DNA of 64,000 bases from Blattamonas nauphoetae (taxonomy: Eukaryota > Preaxostyla > Oxymonadida): assembly GCA_033064195.1 (NCBI GenBank), contig JARBJD010000212.1, positions 1-64,000 of the forward strand. The letters are read 5' to 3'. The notes below the pieces were generated by a model that saw only the letters and a program-made list of their open reading frames with translations, had not been told where the DNA came from and did no database searches. A program made the translations under genes and the position numbers. This document shows, one piece after another, positions 34,056-43,136 of this stretch (position 1 is its first letter; every line of letters starts with the position of its first letter).

Positions 34056-35135
34056 ATGACTACGATTGACAAGAAAGCAGACGTCGACTCAAGTCCAACG
34101 CGTTCAAATTTGTCGTCTTCTCAGATTCAATTTTCGATGCCTTGCTCACCATTCCTGAATTGGGACGAAAAGAACAAAAAATCTGAAGTCGAAAAGGCTG
34201 TGATCTTTCAATCTCTGATTGCCACGATTAAGCTGCAGCCCACCTTTGATGACTCTCTGGAAGCGAAAGCCGTGAAAGTTCTGGAGTATGTGACTCCGGA
34301 TGATCAAAAATCAGCAGATGCTTTTCTCAGCAGATTTGGGCGAAACGGAGATGATTATTCGGCCCCATTCTTACAATCCTTGATGGTTCTCATTACTTCA
34401 GCCAGACCGGTCATTACCACAGCAGCAATGAAGATGCTCGATTCTCTGATCGGGAGATGTTCGCCTAATTTCCATATTCACCTCGTCAAAGCTGATCTGA
34501 TCGCTCTACTCATCAATACTCTCTATCCACAGTCGATTACTGTTACTGAAGCAGTGGATACCAATACATCTCTCCTGTTGAGTATCGCATATTCTCTCTG
34601 GCTTGCAACTCCACGTGGTCTCACACGACTTGGAATTGAAGATCGGGATGAACAACAAAATGTACACGAGACGATTTTGAAACAAGTTCTCGTCCCTTCG
34701 GAGAAGTATATTTGCCATTTGTCCACAAACCGCTTTTCGATCGTCGATGGAGAGCAATCTTATGAATTTCTGGAGCTCCTCGCCAGACTCCTCCGGATAT
34801 GTCCATATCATCAACCGACAATGGATATTGTTCTTCGAATGCCCATATTTGTCACGATCCCAAACTGTCTCACATTCTTCGAAAGTGATCGCTCCATCTG
34901 GAATTTTCTGGATACAATGGCCTATGTCCGGCAAGAAAGGAACGAGAAAGACGGAGAACTTCGACTGATGGGGAAGACCATGGATCGAATGTTGCGAATG
35001 GAGGGCTTCGAAGATGTGATTGAAGAAAAGCTGCAAAACGACGAATACGGAATAAAAGGAAGACTGCTTGTTATCAGCTCGATTGATCTGAACAAGCTGC
35101 TGGGCATGAACATCCCATTGTATCGATGGAAATGA
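34056..35135 (+). CDS. FLNW-family alpha-helical protein (intact)
   Basis: 359 codons, no intron, starting MTTIDKKADVDSSPTRS. Family landmarks in order: CSPFLNWDEKNKK, SLEAKAVKVLEYVTPDDQ, KMLDSLIGRCSPNFHIHLVK, WLATPRGL, VLVPSEKYICHLSTNRFSIV, LRICPYHQPTMDIVLRMPIF, MLRMEGFEDVIEEKLQNDE and a tail LLGMNIPLYRWK. It is the best-preserved member of the cluster together with those at 30307 and 37509. The Ser/Thr-rich N-terminal 35 residues differ between copies while the body is conserved, which suggests a variable leader on a conserved helical core. Function unknown. Confidence 0.8.
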   Translation: MTTIDKKADVDSSPTRSNLSSSQIQFSMPCSPFLNWDEKNKKSEVEKAVIFQSLIATIKLQPTFDDSLEAKAVKVLEYVTPDDQKSADAFLSRFGRNGDDYSAPFLQSLMVLITSARPVITTAAMKMLDSLIGRCSPNFHIHLVKADLIALLINTLYPQSITVTEAVDTNTSLLLSIAYSLWLATPRGLTRLGIEDRDEQQNVHETILKQVLVPSEKYICHLSTNRFSIVDGEQSYEFLELLARLLRICPYHQPTMDIVLRMPIFVTIPNCLTFFESDRSIWNFLDTMAYVRQERNEKDGELRLMGKTMDRMLRMEGFEDVIEEKLQNDEYGIKGRLLVISSIDLNKLLGMNIPLYRWK

Positions 35136-35227
35136 ATCTGGACGAACACACTTTTGAGCGATTCTCAATGAAATGTGGAAAATAATATATGTGCGTGGAA
35201 AAAAATTAAAAATCACCTAAATATCGT

Positions 35228-35728
35228 TCAAGTGTTCAATAGACAGAGTACAGGTGAATTTTTGGAGAACAATCTCCACATAATCGTCATCGTCCATCGA
35301 AACGAGACGAAGACCCTGAAACTCCAAGTTATCAAGAATTCCTCTCCAAGCGATGCCTGCTGTGACGTACGTTTACCTCGTTCACTGATAGATCTTCGAC
35401 AGACTCCATCCCGTCCATTGGGATGCTCATCTCGTCTGCCCAACCTGTTCGTCACAACACAACGATACTCTCCCTCCAACACATCACCCAACACAGTCCT
35501 GAACGTCTTCCTCCACATCTCGAACTTCGTGAACTGAAGCCAATCGATCGTTTCGGCTTTCATTGCCAGCGTGGCATGAACCTTTCGGAACATGAATGAA
35601 ATGAGACAAGAGCGGATGTGGGTCAACCTCAAATGCTGCATGTGCGACAGTGGGACGAGCAGTGACGTTGGCAAGCGGTGGTGAAATGGAGATTCGAGCT
35701 GGAGCAGGCATGAATGTGGAGACAACAC
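35228..35728 (-). CDS. Unrecognised minus-strand ORF
   Basis: An open frame of 166 codons in the gap between two plus-strand FLNW-related sequences. It includes SFMFRKVHATLAMKAETIDW and ending VLCLLNT. The composition looks protein-like in the middle (residues 45-95) but no family is recognised and the plus strand in the same place carries short open pieces too. It may be chance or part of decayed coding DNA. Confidence 0.2.
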   Translation of the reverse strand: MLSPHSCLLQLESPFHHRLPTSLLVPLSHMQHLRLTHIRSCLISFMFRKVHATLAMKAETIDWLQFTKFEMWRKTFRTVLGDVLEGEYRCVVTNRLGRRDEHPNGRDGVCRRSISERGKRTSQQASLGEEFLITWSFRVFVSFRWTMTIMWRLFSKNSPVLCLLNT

Positions 35729-36477
35729 CAGTCACACTGCAAATTGACCAGTCACTCTCGAACACTAGGAATGACGGATCACATATGACTGTCATCACGA
35801 GTCATTTCGTCTCCCGCCGCATTCTCCTATCTGTCACCCGCCACGCTGTGCGATCTGTCGACGAGACATTGTTGATTCAGGGGGCTTCCATCCCGTCAAG
35901 CTTGTTGTTCTTGAACTCGTCTCCATCACCGACCACATTTTGTGCCTCCGATCGATTCATCTGCCAGAAGGGAATCCTTCCAGCATCGATGAAAGTGTTC
36001 GATTCTCTGCTCGCGAACTGTTCAGTCGATGTCCGCCTTGTCATCCTCAACGCGAATCTCATCCCTCGAATCAACACCTCTCTGCATGCACTGTCGCTCT
36101 CTTTTGCAGAACAAGTCGATTTCAACGTCGGTCTCGTTCACATCATAAAGGAGATTTTCTCGCTCGCCACCCTTCATGAACCAGACCGACTCCTAAATGA
36201 ACATCCCAACGAACAACGATCAATTCACAGAACTGTCTTGGAGCAAATTCTGGTTCCCTCAGAAATCTATCTTCGGCACTTGTGCGAAGACCACTTCTCG
36301 ATCGTCGCTGGAGATGGATCGAAGGGCCACTTGTTGCTTCTTGCCCAACTCCACCTCGTGTGTGCATCATTTCGGCCGACAATGGATTTCGTTCTCAAAA
36401 TACTGGTCAATCACACAATTTCGAGTTGTTCCACTTTCATCAAAGACAAGCGGGAATTGAACGAGAACTCGAAATGA
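35650..36477 (+). pseudogene. Diverged, truncated FLNW-family copy
   Basis: From about 35960 the frame matches the second half of the family: ASMKVFDSLLANCSVDVRLV, NANLIPRINTSLHALSLSFA, TVLEQILVPSEIYLRHLCED, HFSIVAGDG and FRPTMDFVLKILVNHTI. The FLNW start and the MLRMEGxEDVIEE end are both missing. Upstream of 35960 the frame is open but unrelated. The frame ends TGA at 36475-36477, which overlaps the ATG at 36474 of the SPRY-like gene that follows, so the copy has been cut off by, or fused to, that gene. Confidence 0.65.
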
Positions 36478-37256
36478 AACTATCATCCAATTTACGAGAT
36501 AAAGAAACGATCCAGCAATTGGACATGGAGGTGAAGAAAGAGAAGGAGAGAACAGCTCAATATGAAAACGAGATGACAACGCTGAGAATGACCCAGACCC
36601 AACCTCCTCTTCAGCCAGCACCTCATTCGAGTGGAGTTCGTTCAAATGCAGCTCTCGCATCGTCTGCAGCAAGACAAGAAACTGTCGGACGAACTCAAAT
36701 TGGAGCAGCAGCGATCGAACAGTTGCTGTTCGACCAGACTGATTGGACATTGTCTGGAAATGTCTTCACAAAATCACGGGAGTGTTATGCTTCACTTGTC
36801 TCGTTCGAGTTTGGGGCAGTTGTGGCACGTCTGTCGCTCACAATCAGAAAAGGACCGAGCCTTTGGTTCACTGTTGGTCTCATTTCGTCCAAACTGAGCA
36901 ACGAGGCTCTCACAGAATACCTTCCCACACTGAAGGGAGGAGCAGGATGGGAATTGCATGCTACTTGTTTATATGCCATGCAGAACGGATTCGACACAAG
37001 CTATGGATACGCCTGCTTGGGTGGAAGAGAGGGTCAGCGAGTGGTGATGGAGGCGGATGAGCGAGAAGGCAAACGAACGTTGAAACTGTCGCAAGATGGT
37101 GAGACACAGCCTGTCTACTTCACCAACATCCCAGTTCCCTTCAGATTCGCTATCCATATCAACAATGCGAACGATGCAGTTGAGATTAAGTCAGCAGAAG
37201 TTGTGGAAAAGCCGCAGATGGATGGAGAAACAATTGCTGTCGCAATGGATGAATAA
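36474..37256 (+). CDS. SPRY-like domain protein with coiled-coil leader
   Basis: 260 codons from ATG 36474 (MKLSSNLRDKETIQQLDM). The frame stays open upstream to 36282, so the start is uncertain. Residues 1-40 are a charged coiled coil (MEVKKEKERTAQYENEM), then a Pro/Gln linker, then an SPRY/B30.2-like beta-sandwich: GAAAIEQLLFDQTDWTLSGN, VSFEFGAVVARLSLTIRKGP, VGLISSKLSNEAL, GGAGWELH, GQRVVMEADEREGKRTL, LSQDGETQPVYFTNIPVPFR and VEIKSAEVVEKPQM. The order VGL-GxGW-GxxVxxExD-GKRTLxLxxDG-P-F agrees with SPRY proteins, but this is pattern reading. Paralogues lie at 40566, 58396 and 59370. Its upstream part overlaps a truncated FLNW copy. Confidence 0.65.
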   Translation: MKLSSNLRDKETIQQLDMEVKKEKERTAQYENEMTTLRMTQTQPPLQPAPHSSGVRSNAALASSAARQETVGRTQIGAAAIEQLLFDQTDWTLSGNVFTKSRECYASLVSFEFGAVVARLSLTIRKGPSLWFTVGLISSKLSNEALTEYLPTLKGGAGWELHATCLYAMQNGFDTSYGYACLGGREGQRVVMEADEREGKRTLKLSQDGETQPVYFTNIPVPFRFAIHINNANDAVEIKSAEVVEKPQMDGETIAVAMDE

Positions 37257-37266
37257 AGCAGAGCAT

Positions 37267-37289
37267 ACCACTTCACACTTTCTTCATTC
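37267..37289 (+). promoter_or_regulatory. Conserved 3' motif after an SPRY-like gene
   Basis: ACCACTTCACACTTTCTTC followed by ATTC starts 10 bp after the stop codon. Nearly the same string follows the other three SPRY-like genes in the window. Confidence 0.6.
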
Positions 37290-37454
37290 TTTTCGCTCTT
37301 CATTATTCCTTTTGCACACACACTCAAAACAGTCGAATGATGTTCCTATTCTGAAAGTCGAACAAGATTATCCTCACATTTCAGGGTTGCTGCGTCCAGC
37401 TTTTCTCAGTCTGTTTGGGCATACAATGAACACTCATCGAATAACACAGCAGGA

Positions 37455-38579
37455 TTGACGAAACAAAAGACGACCCATATCAAAGAAAGTCAATCAATCA
37501 CAGACAGAATGAACACGATAATCAAGACAACTACTGCCTCCTCACATGCAACAAGCTTTGATTTGTCCTCGCCTCAGTTGCCAAATTCGACGGATTGTTC
37601 CCCTTTCCTGAACTGGTCTGAAGATAAATTCGATGCCAAACACGAAAGAACCGTTGTCTTTCGGTCTCTTGTTGCCACTTTGAAGATCCAGCCTGCATTT
37701 TATCTCTCCCTGGAAGCTAAAGCTGTGAAATTTCTGAAATCTGTAATTTTGTATCAAAGATCAGCAGATAAATTTCTCGGCCTCAATGCCTCTTTCTCTG
37801 AAGAATCCTTGATGGACTTCATACAATCCATTGTGGTGCTCATTTCTTCACCCAGTAAGGACATCACCACCGCATCGATGGAGATGTTCCATTATCTGAT
37901 CAGGAGATGTTCAGGAAGCGAAAATTTCGCCCTCGTCAAGGCTGATATGATCCCTCAACTCCTCAACATTCTCAATCCAGTGTCTCTTTCGTTTGCTGAT
38001 TGTCAAGAAATCCACACCTGTCTCGTTTATGCCATCTACATCTCATTCTGGCTCGCAACTCCGGGTGGTCTCGCCAACCTCGAAATTGAAGATGACGATG
38101 GACAACAAGCTGTTCACAAGATCGTTTTGAAGAAGGTTTTTGCTCCTTCGGAGACGTATATTTGCCATTTGTGCAAGAACCACTGTTCGATCATCGATGG
38201 CGCGCAATCAGCTGAATTCTTGACTCTTCTTGCATATCTCCTCCAAAGATATCCTTCCTGTCAGCATACAATGGACATTGTTCTTCAAATGCCTGTCGTA
38301 TTCACGATCCCGAGTTGTCTCACATTCTTCGAACATGATAACTCAATCTGGACTTTTCTGTCTTCAATTATGATTGCCCAGCAGGGATGGAACACAACAA
38401 GGGAAGATCAGCGACAGTTATGGAAGAATGTTCAGCGGATGTTGAGAATGGAGGGCATCGAAGATGTGTTTGAGGAAAAGCTGCAAAACGACATGAAAAC
38501 GTACTTAGCAGCCGATACTGTTGCAACATTGTTCGACTGGAACAACCTGCAGGGCATGAATCTTCCGACGCTTTGGTAG
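37455..38579 (+). CDS. FLNW-family alpha-helical protein (intact)
   Basis: The frame opens at 37455, but by comparison with paralogues the ATG at 37509 (MNTIIKTTTASSHATSF) is the likelier start, giving 356 residues. Landmarks: CSPFLNWSEDK, SLEAKAVKFLKSV, KADMIPQLLNILNPVSLSFA, WLATPGGL, VFAPSETYICHLCKNHCSII, MLRMEGIEDVFEEKLQND and a final FDWNNLQGMNLPTLW. No introns. About 250 bp separate it from the SPRY-like gene upstream, so the two families alternate here. Confidence 0.8.
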   Translation: MTKQKTTHIKESQSITDRMNTIIKTTTASSHATSFDLSSPQLPNSTDCSPFLNWSEDKFDAKHERTVVFRSLVATLKIQPAFYLSLEAKAVKFLKSVILYQRSADKFLGLNASFSEESLMDFIQSIVVLISSPSKDITTASMEMFHYLIRRCSGSENFALVKADMIPQLLNILNPVSLSFADCQEIHTCLVYAIYISFWLATPGGLANLEIEDDDGQQAVHKIVLKKVFAPSETYICHLCKNHCSIIDGAQSAEFLTLLAYLLQRYPSCQHTMDIVLQMPVVFTIPSCLTFFEHDNSIWTFLSSIMIAQQGWNTTREDQRQLWKNVQRMLRMEGIEDVFEEKLQNDMKTYLAADTVATLFDWNNLQGMNLPTLW

Positions 38580-38689
38580 AAACTGACAAGAATCAGCGAT
38601 CATTTCTGATCTGTTTCTGACTTCGTTTGGACATCACTGTTGCTTTATCCCGTTTTTCCGCTTTGGTATCACCTCATCCTTTGCCAGAA

Positions 38690-40280
38690 CGATCCCCAGT
38701 CTCCATCCATCGACACCACACTTCCCTTCCTCGTTCCACCCGCTCCTCCCAAATGGAAGCCGTCCACCCTCAACATTCCTCGCTGATTGTGAAGACATCG
38801 TGATTTCCTGACCCCCACCAAATTATCTTCTCATAGTGACACCCATGAAGGCGTTATTCGGAAACAATCACAGGTCGATGATCGTCGTCAAATCTTCGGA
38901 AAGGGGGAACCAAAACACTTCTTCATCCACACCAGCCAATTTCTCGTCACTTTCCCACTCGACGAGAGATGGGAAAAGAAGAAATGAAGCAGGACAAGAA
39001 GTCTCATCCAAACGACACCTCTCCCAATGACGCCTCTCCCATCGACGCCTCTCCCATCGACACCTCTCCCATCCACACCTCTCCCAGCGACGCCTCTCCC
39101 ATCGACACCTCTCCCATCGACACCTCTCCCATCGACACCTCTCCCAGCGACGCCTCTCCCATCGACGCCTCTCCCATCGACACCTCTCCCAATGACGCCT
39201 CTCCCAATGACGCCTCTCCCAGCGACGCCTCTCCCAGCGACGCCTCTCCCATCGACGCCTCTCCCAACGACGCCTCTCCCAGCGACGCCTCTCCCAGCGA
39301 CGCCTCTCCCAGCGACGCCTCTCCCATACCCTCATCTGAAAATTTACTGCCTGTCTGGCATTCAACACAGCCCGTGTTGTTTCATCTGATCCGAACGAGC
39401 TCCGGTGTCTGTGCTTTGGCAGAGACAATCAGAAATGGAATGCTCTTCTCGACGCGCTCGAAGATCTGTCAAAGAGTCCCGATCAGTGCATCTGGATCAA
39501 CGTGAGCGGGTGTCGATGGTTGTGCTGCTTACTGCGAGTGTCGACGACGGCGTGTCTGAAGCTGCTGTTTCGTTATTGGCAACGGAAAGCAAGTTGACGA
39601 TTGAACAGACACGGGTGATTCTCTTCTCCACTCCAACCACCTTCCCAGTCAGCCCAGACTGGCCTCTTCCCGTCCACAACCAACACCACACGTCACAGAA
39701 ACCACGACCTTCACTCTTCGCCGAAGCAGGACGTCTTTAGAGTGAGCGTCAGACGAGACGATGGAGTTTGAACGACTGCCAGTCCACCCAATCTCAGAAG
39801 AGATCGTCACCCCGTTCGGATCGTGCTTGATGTTGCGTTGCCCTCCAACGACCCTCTCGCCTCCTCTCGCATCCCCTTCTTTGCCGACGATCTGTGGAAC
39901 GACAACGAGCGGCAGAGAGTTTGGAGCAACGCGGAAGACTTCAAAACAGCGAATCACCTTCAAGCTGTTGCATTCGCTTCGATTGGCTGCTCATCCCGCC
40001 ACGATTCGAGCGCGTCATGATGAGGATACAATCATGCTCAGCTCTACCTGGCTGTTCCTTCTCCAACTCTCAACACTCGGCCATTCCCGGTTCCTTGCTG
40101 TCCTCAGCTCACTCGCTCCGACGGAGGATCAGTCACTGTCGATCCTTCATCCCTTTCTCTCCGATTGCAGTCACTACATCACAACCACACTCACTCCTGC
40201 TAGCTGTGTCTTTTCAACTCGTATCTACGAGCGATCGTAGTCAGGAGTCACATCGAGAGTATTGCATGTTCTGATCATAT
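38690..40280 (+). pseudogene. Decayed coding DNA containing a Ser-Pro repeat
   Basis: Protein-like pieces in different frames: LPVWHSTQPVLFHLIRTSSG (39345-39405), VVLLTASVDDGVSEAAVSLL (39515-39575), IPFFADDLWNDNERQRVW (39870-39925) and TIMLSSTWLFLLQLSTLGHS (40030-40090). No splice sites explain the changes. I do not recognise the family. The first 130 bp after the preceding FLNW gene resemble the sequence after the FLNW gene that ends at 31380, which suggests that the whole block is a second copy of the decayed stretch at 31560. Confidence 0.4.
39010..39330. repeat. 15-bp minisatellite, about 21 copies
   Basis: Units of gacgcctctcccatc with substitutions at three positions (ATC/AGC/AAT/AAC, GAC/CAC, GCC/ACC). 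In one plus frame it encodes Asp-(Ala/Thr)-Ser-Pro-(Ile/Ser/Asn) repeats, and the minus strand is open as MGEASLGEASLGEA. It lies in decayed coding DNA. Confidence 0.95.
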
Positions 40281-40532
40281 GAATGAAACCATAGTTGGAC
40301 TGATCGAGACAATCATTCAAATTGCTGCGGACCAGTTGAATCCAGCGAAATTGTCGTCATCTCTCAACCATCTGCTATTCAACTCCTCGTTTCTGTCAGG
40401 TCCTGAGCACACTCCCGAAACGACAGCACTCCTCACTAAAAATCGTCCCGACCCAATTCTGTTCCCTCTGTCTCCTTGCATACACATCCAAAAGAACAGT
40501 TGTTTCTGAAACACCTGAACGAAGTGAGAACT

Positions 40533-40555
40533 GAATGAGGAAAGTGTGAAGTGGT
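40533..40555 (-). promoter_or_regulatory. Conserved 3' motif after an SPRY-like gene
   Basis: On the minus strand ACCACTTCACACTTTCCTC followed by ATTC begins 10 bp after the stop codon of the gene at 40566-41168. Confidence 0.6.
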
Positions 40556-40565
40556 GTGCTCTGCC

Positions 40566-41168
40566 TTATTCGTCCATCTCGACAGGAATCGTTCCTCCAA
40601 CCATCTGCGGCTCTTCTAGAATTTCAAGTGATTCGATCTCAACTGCATCGAGATGATCCCAAGAAATACACACACCGAATCGGAAAGGAACTGGGATGTT
40701 GGTGAAGTAGACTGGCTGTGTCTCTCCATCTTGCGACAGTTTCAGTGTTCGTTTGCCTTCTCGCCCATCCGCCTCGATCACCACTCGCTGTCCCTCAACT
40801 CCTGCCTTGCATGCTGTTCCTTTGTGAGTCACTTTCAAGTTCTGCATGGCATGTATACAATCTGGACACAAGTCACATCCAGCCCCTCCCTTCCCTCTGG
40901 TGAAGATCAGTCGATGTTTTTCTGCATCTGTGCTCAGTTTCGGTGAGAGGACCCCAACTTTGTAAATAGAATGTGGGTCTGCTCTGATTGTGACTGACAG
41001 ACGAGCCACAACTGTCCCAATCTCGTAAGTGAGTAATGAAGCAGCTTCTAACGCTGCCTTTGTGAAGACATTTTCAGACACTTCCCATTTCTTCTTTGCA
41101 TACCGTTCGATCGCAGCTGCTCCAGTAATAATCTGTGGTCCGCTTTGTCGACTTTCGTCAGCTCCCAT
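40566..41168 (-). CDS. SPRY-like domain protein with MGxxxS start
   Basis: 200 residues from the ATG at 41168 (MGADESRQSG). An in-frame ATG at 41195 exists, but the inner one is preferred because it produces MGxxxS as in two paralogues. The SPRY-like body runs GAAAIERYAKKKWEVSENVF, YEIGTVVARLSVTI, VGVLSPKLSTDAE, GKGGAGCDLCPD, GQRVVIEADGREGKRTL, LSQDGETQPVYFTNIPVPFR, then VEIESLEILEEPQMVGGTI. Unlike the others it lacks a coiled-coil leader and carries three extra cysteines around the GAG motif. MGxxxS is the classic N-myristoylation signature, so attachment to membranes is inferred. Function unknown. Confidence 0.7.
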   Translation of the reverse strand: MGADESRQSGPQIITGAAAIERYAKKKWEVSENVFTKAALEAASLLTYEIGTVVARLSVTIRADPHSIYKVGVLSPKLSTDAEKHRLIFTRGKGGAGCDLCPDCIHAMQNLKVTHKGTACKAGVEGQRVVIEADGREGKRTLKLSQDGETQPVYFTNIPVPFRFGVCISWDHLDAVEIESLEILEEPQMVGGTIPVEMDE

Positions 41169-41472
41169 CAATAATTGACAACAAAAATTGATCAAACCTT
41201 AATCGATAAAACATGATTTGAAGTTTGATGCAACTCCGCCAAAATTCTTTTTACAGTGTCGTCGAATTGGAAACGGTCTCTGTCAGCGCTCGTAACCTCG
41301 TGAAGATCAGCCATGAATCGTCAAAATGCATATATCACATGATCTTTCTCAATCATGATTCTGAATGGGTCCGATCAAAATTAGACACTAATCATTATTC
41401 TGACTTTCATTCGCAATCCAGTTTCCAAATGATTTGCTCGAGCATGAAATGACGCTTGAAGTGATAGAAGAG

Positions 41473-41504
41473 AAAAAGTCGCCCTCGCCTGGATTTGAAC
41501 CAGG
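41473..41504 (-). other. tRNA-like 3' fragment next to a transposon
   Basis: On the minus strand CCTGG-TTCAAAT-CCAGG forms a perfect 5-bp stem and seven-base loop with the GGTTCAAATCC box of a tRNA T-arm. It is followed by CGAGGGC, as an acceptor strand would be, and a TTTTT run such as ends Pol III transcripts. I found no matching 5' acceptor, D-arm or anticodon arm in the neighbourhood, including across the transposon that starts 10 bp away. It may be a tRNA relic or a coincidence. Confidence 0.25.
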
Positions 41505-41514
41505 AACTAAGTTA

Positions 41515-43136
41515 CAGTCGGTCGGACTGTTGAGTAATTTGTAACTCTCGTAATCGAGTCCCATTCTTCATTCTTGTATGATTTCTCGGTTTTACAAAAA
41601 CAAAGAAACTGAAAGAGTCGTGAAGTTGTGAGAAAGTTTCATGAATGGAAAGAGTGTATTAGAAGGGGGCTTCGTGGTTCTGGAGACCAAACTTCTTTTG
41701 TTTGAGAGGTACTTTTGCTTCCTTTGCTCGACTCTCCCAGGCCTTGTTGTCCGATCTTACGTTTTCCTTAATCACCTCAAAACGGGATTGAGACACTCGG
41801 CATTGTTCTCCATCATTCCCATAGAAGACCTCCAGACCCGCTCGCTGAAAAGCTGCTCTGATGTTCTCTCCTGTGGTGGCTGACTGAAATGCACTCAAGA
41901 ATTGCTGAAGACAACGACCAATTGATGACGAGTTGTCGTCGTATTTGAGACGTGAGAGTTGTCGTTTCATGATACCGAATGTCACGCAGTCTAGTGGCTG
42001 TAGATAGTGCGTGGCATTCGGTGGGAGTGTGTAGAGGGCGATACCAGCATTTGAGAGAGTCAGCTCAGCCGCTTCTCCAAGATGGACACTGGAGTTGTCC
42101 ACAAGGAGAACAGCTGGTGCTTTCGGCTTTCGTAGTATGGTTCGCTGTTCGGTCACGTAGTCAAGGAGAACATTCTCCAACCAACTATCAAATTTCTCCT
42201 GTGTAAATCCTCCTTTCTCATTTTCCTCAACCACCATTTGGTCCTCATCCATTATTCCCATCTTTTCTAAGTCCTTCTCGTCCATGGGAGCACGCAACAC
42301 ACAGTGAAGGGGGAGTGCTTTTCCATGAAGGGAGATCGCGGCCATCGCAGAGAAACGGGGGACAGTTTGCGGAACTGGAAAATGAAGAGGTTTCGCAGAA
42401 AGTTCGACAGCACCAACCACGCAATGACCAATCGAGTCTTGTTTAGGCTGATAGCCGACCTCATCGGCGTTGATGAACAGAAGTGGATGAACCGTTTTGA
42501 TGAGTGATTCGAGGTGTGTCATATATTCGTCGATGTCTTGAATTCTTACAGCCGTTCTTGAAGAAGTCATCGGAGCAGTGGAATGAAGAGCGATCTCCTT
42601 CGAATTCAACCGAACAAAGTCATATGGGAAAGTTCGGTTGATGTCCGTTCGATTGGTTTTTTCGGAAACCCAATCAAATATTTGAGATGGGATCCATGGC
42701 TGGCCTCTCAAACTGTCCTCCTTGATCAAATTTAGTAATTCTTCTTTCTGCTTTCGTGATAGTATGCTGTTTTTCTTTTCCTCTACTGGAACGTAGTAAG
42801 AGCCGTGTCGAATTTGGGAGACTTGCGATGGTGTACAACCCACTATATCTGCGATGAGTTGTCTTGGGATCGTTCAATGTATCGAAGTTTTTTCCAGTTC
42901 GATTAGTTTCTTTATCCCGTCAGCATTCGATGACCACGACAGTCGAACAATCTGATCAGCATACGTGAATGAATCGTTTCTAGGAAAGCTGACCATCAAT
43001 TTTGACAGGATGTGGAAGTGTGATACACGAGACTGACTAAGGTCTGGTACTTTTTTCATTTTCGAAGAAAACAAGAATTCTACAGTTTCGACAATGACAT
43101 GACCGGTTACAAATTACTCAACAGTCAGACTGACTG
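41515..43136 (-). mobile_element. Pogo/Tigger-type DNA transposon, 1,622 bp
   Basis: Terminal inverted repeats of 31 bp: the left end starts CAGTCGGTCGGACTGTTGAG at 41515 and the complement of the right end (43106-43136) starts CAGTCAGTCTGACTGTTGAG; only two of 31 bases differ. The element is flanked by TA on both sides (41513-41514 and 43137-43138), the target duplication of Tc1/mariner-type elements. CAGT is the usual beginning of pogo-like termini. It encodes one transposase on the minus strand. Similar ends and a nearly complete gene suggest recent activity. Confidence 0.9.
41659..43074 (-). pseudogene. DDE_1 transposase with one in-frame stop
   Basis: The frame from ATG 43074 to 41659 is open over about 470 codons apart from a TGA at 42874-42876. 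N-terminal helix-turn-helix-like part: TIPRQLIADIVGCTPSQVSQ after the stop, with a CENP-B-like second part (IKEDSLRGQPWIPSQIFDWV). The catalytic core has all three acidic sites: FINADEVGYQ, VLLVDNSSVHLG and THYLQPLDCVTFG. The sequence between them matches the spacing of pfam DDE_1. The single stop could kill it or might be an error; everything else looks functional. It is much more complete than the remnant at 739-1473. Confidence 0.85.

Noticed and set aside
41473-41560. A complete tRNA gene on minus
   Set aside because: Only the T-arm, acceptor-like strand and T-run fit; no matching 5' acceptor, D-arm or anticodon loop could be found.
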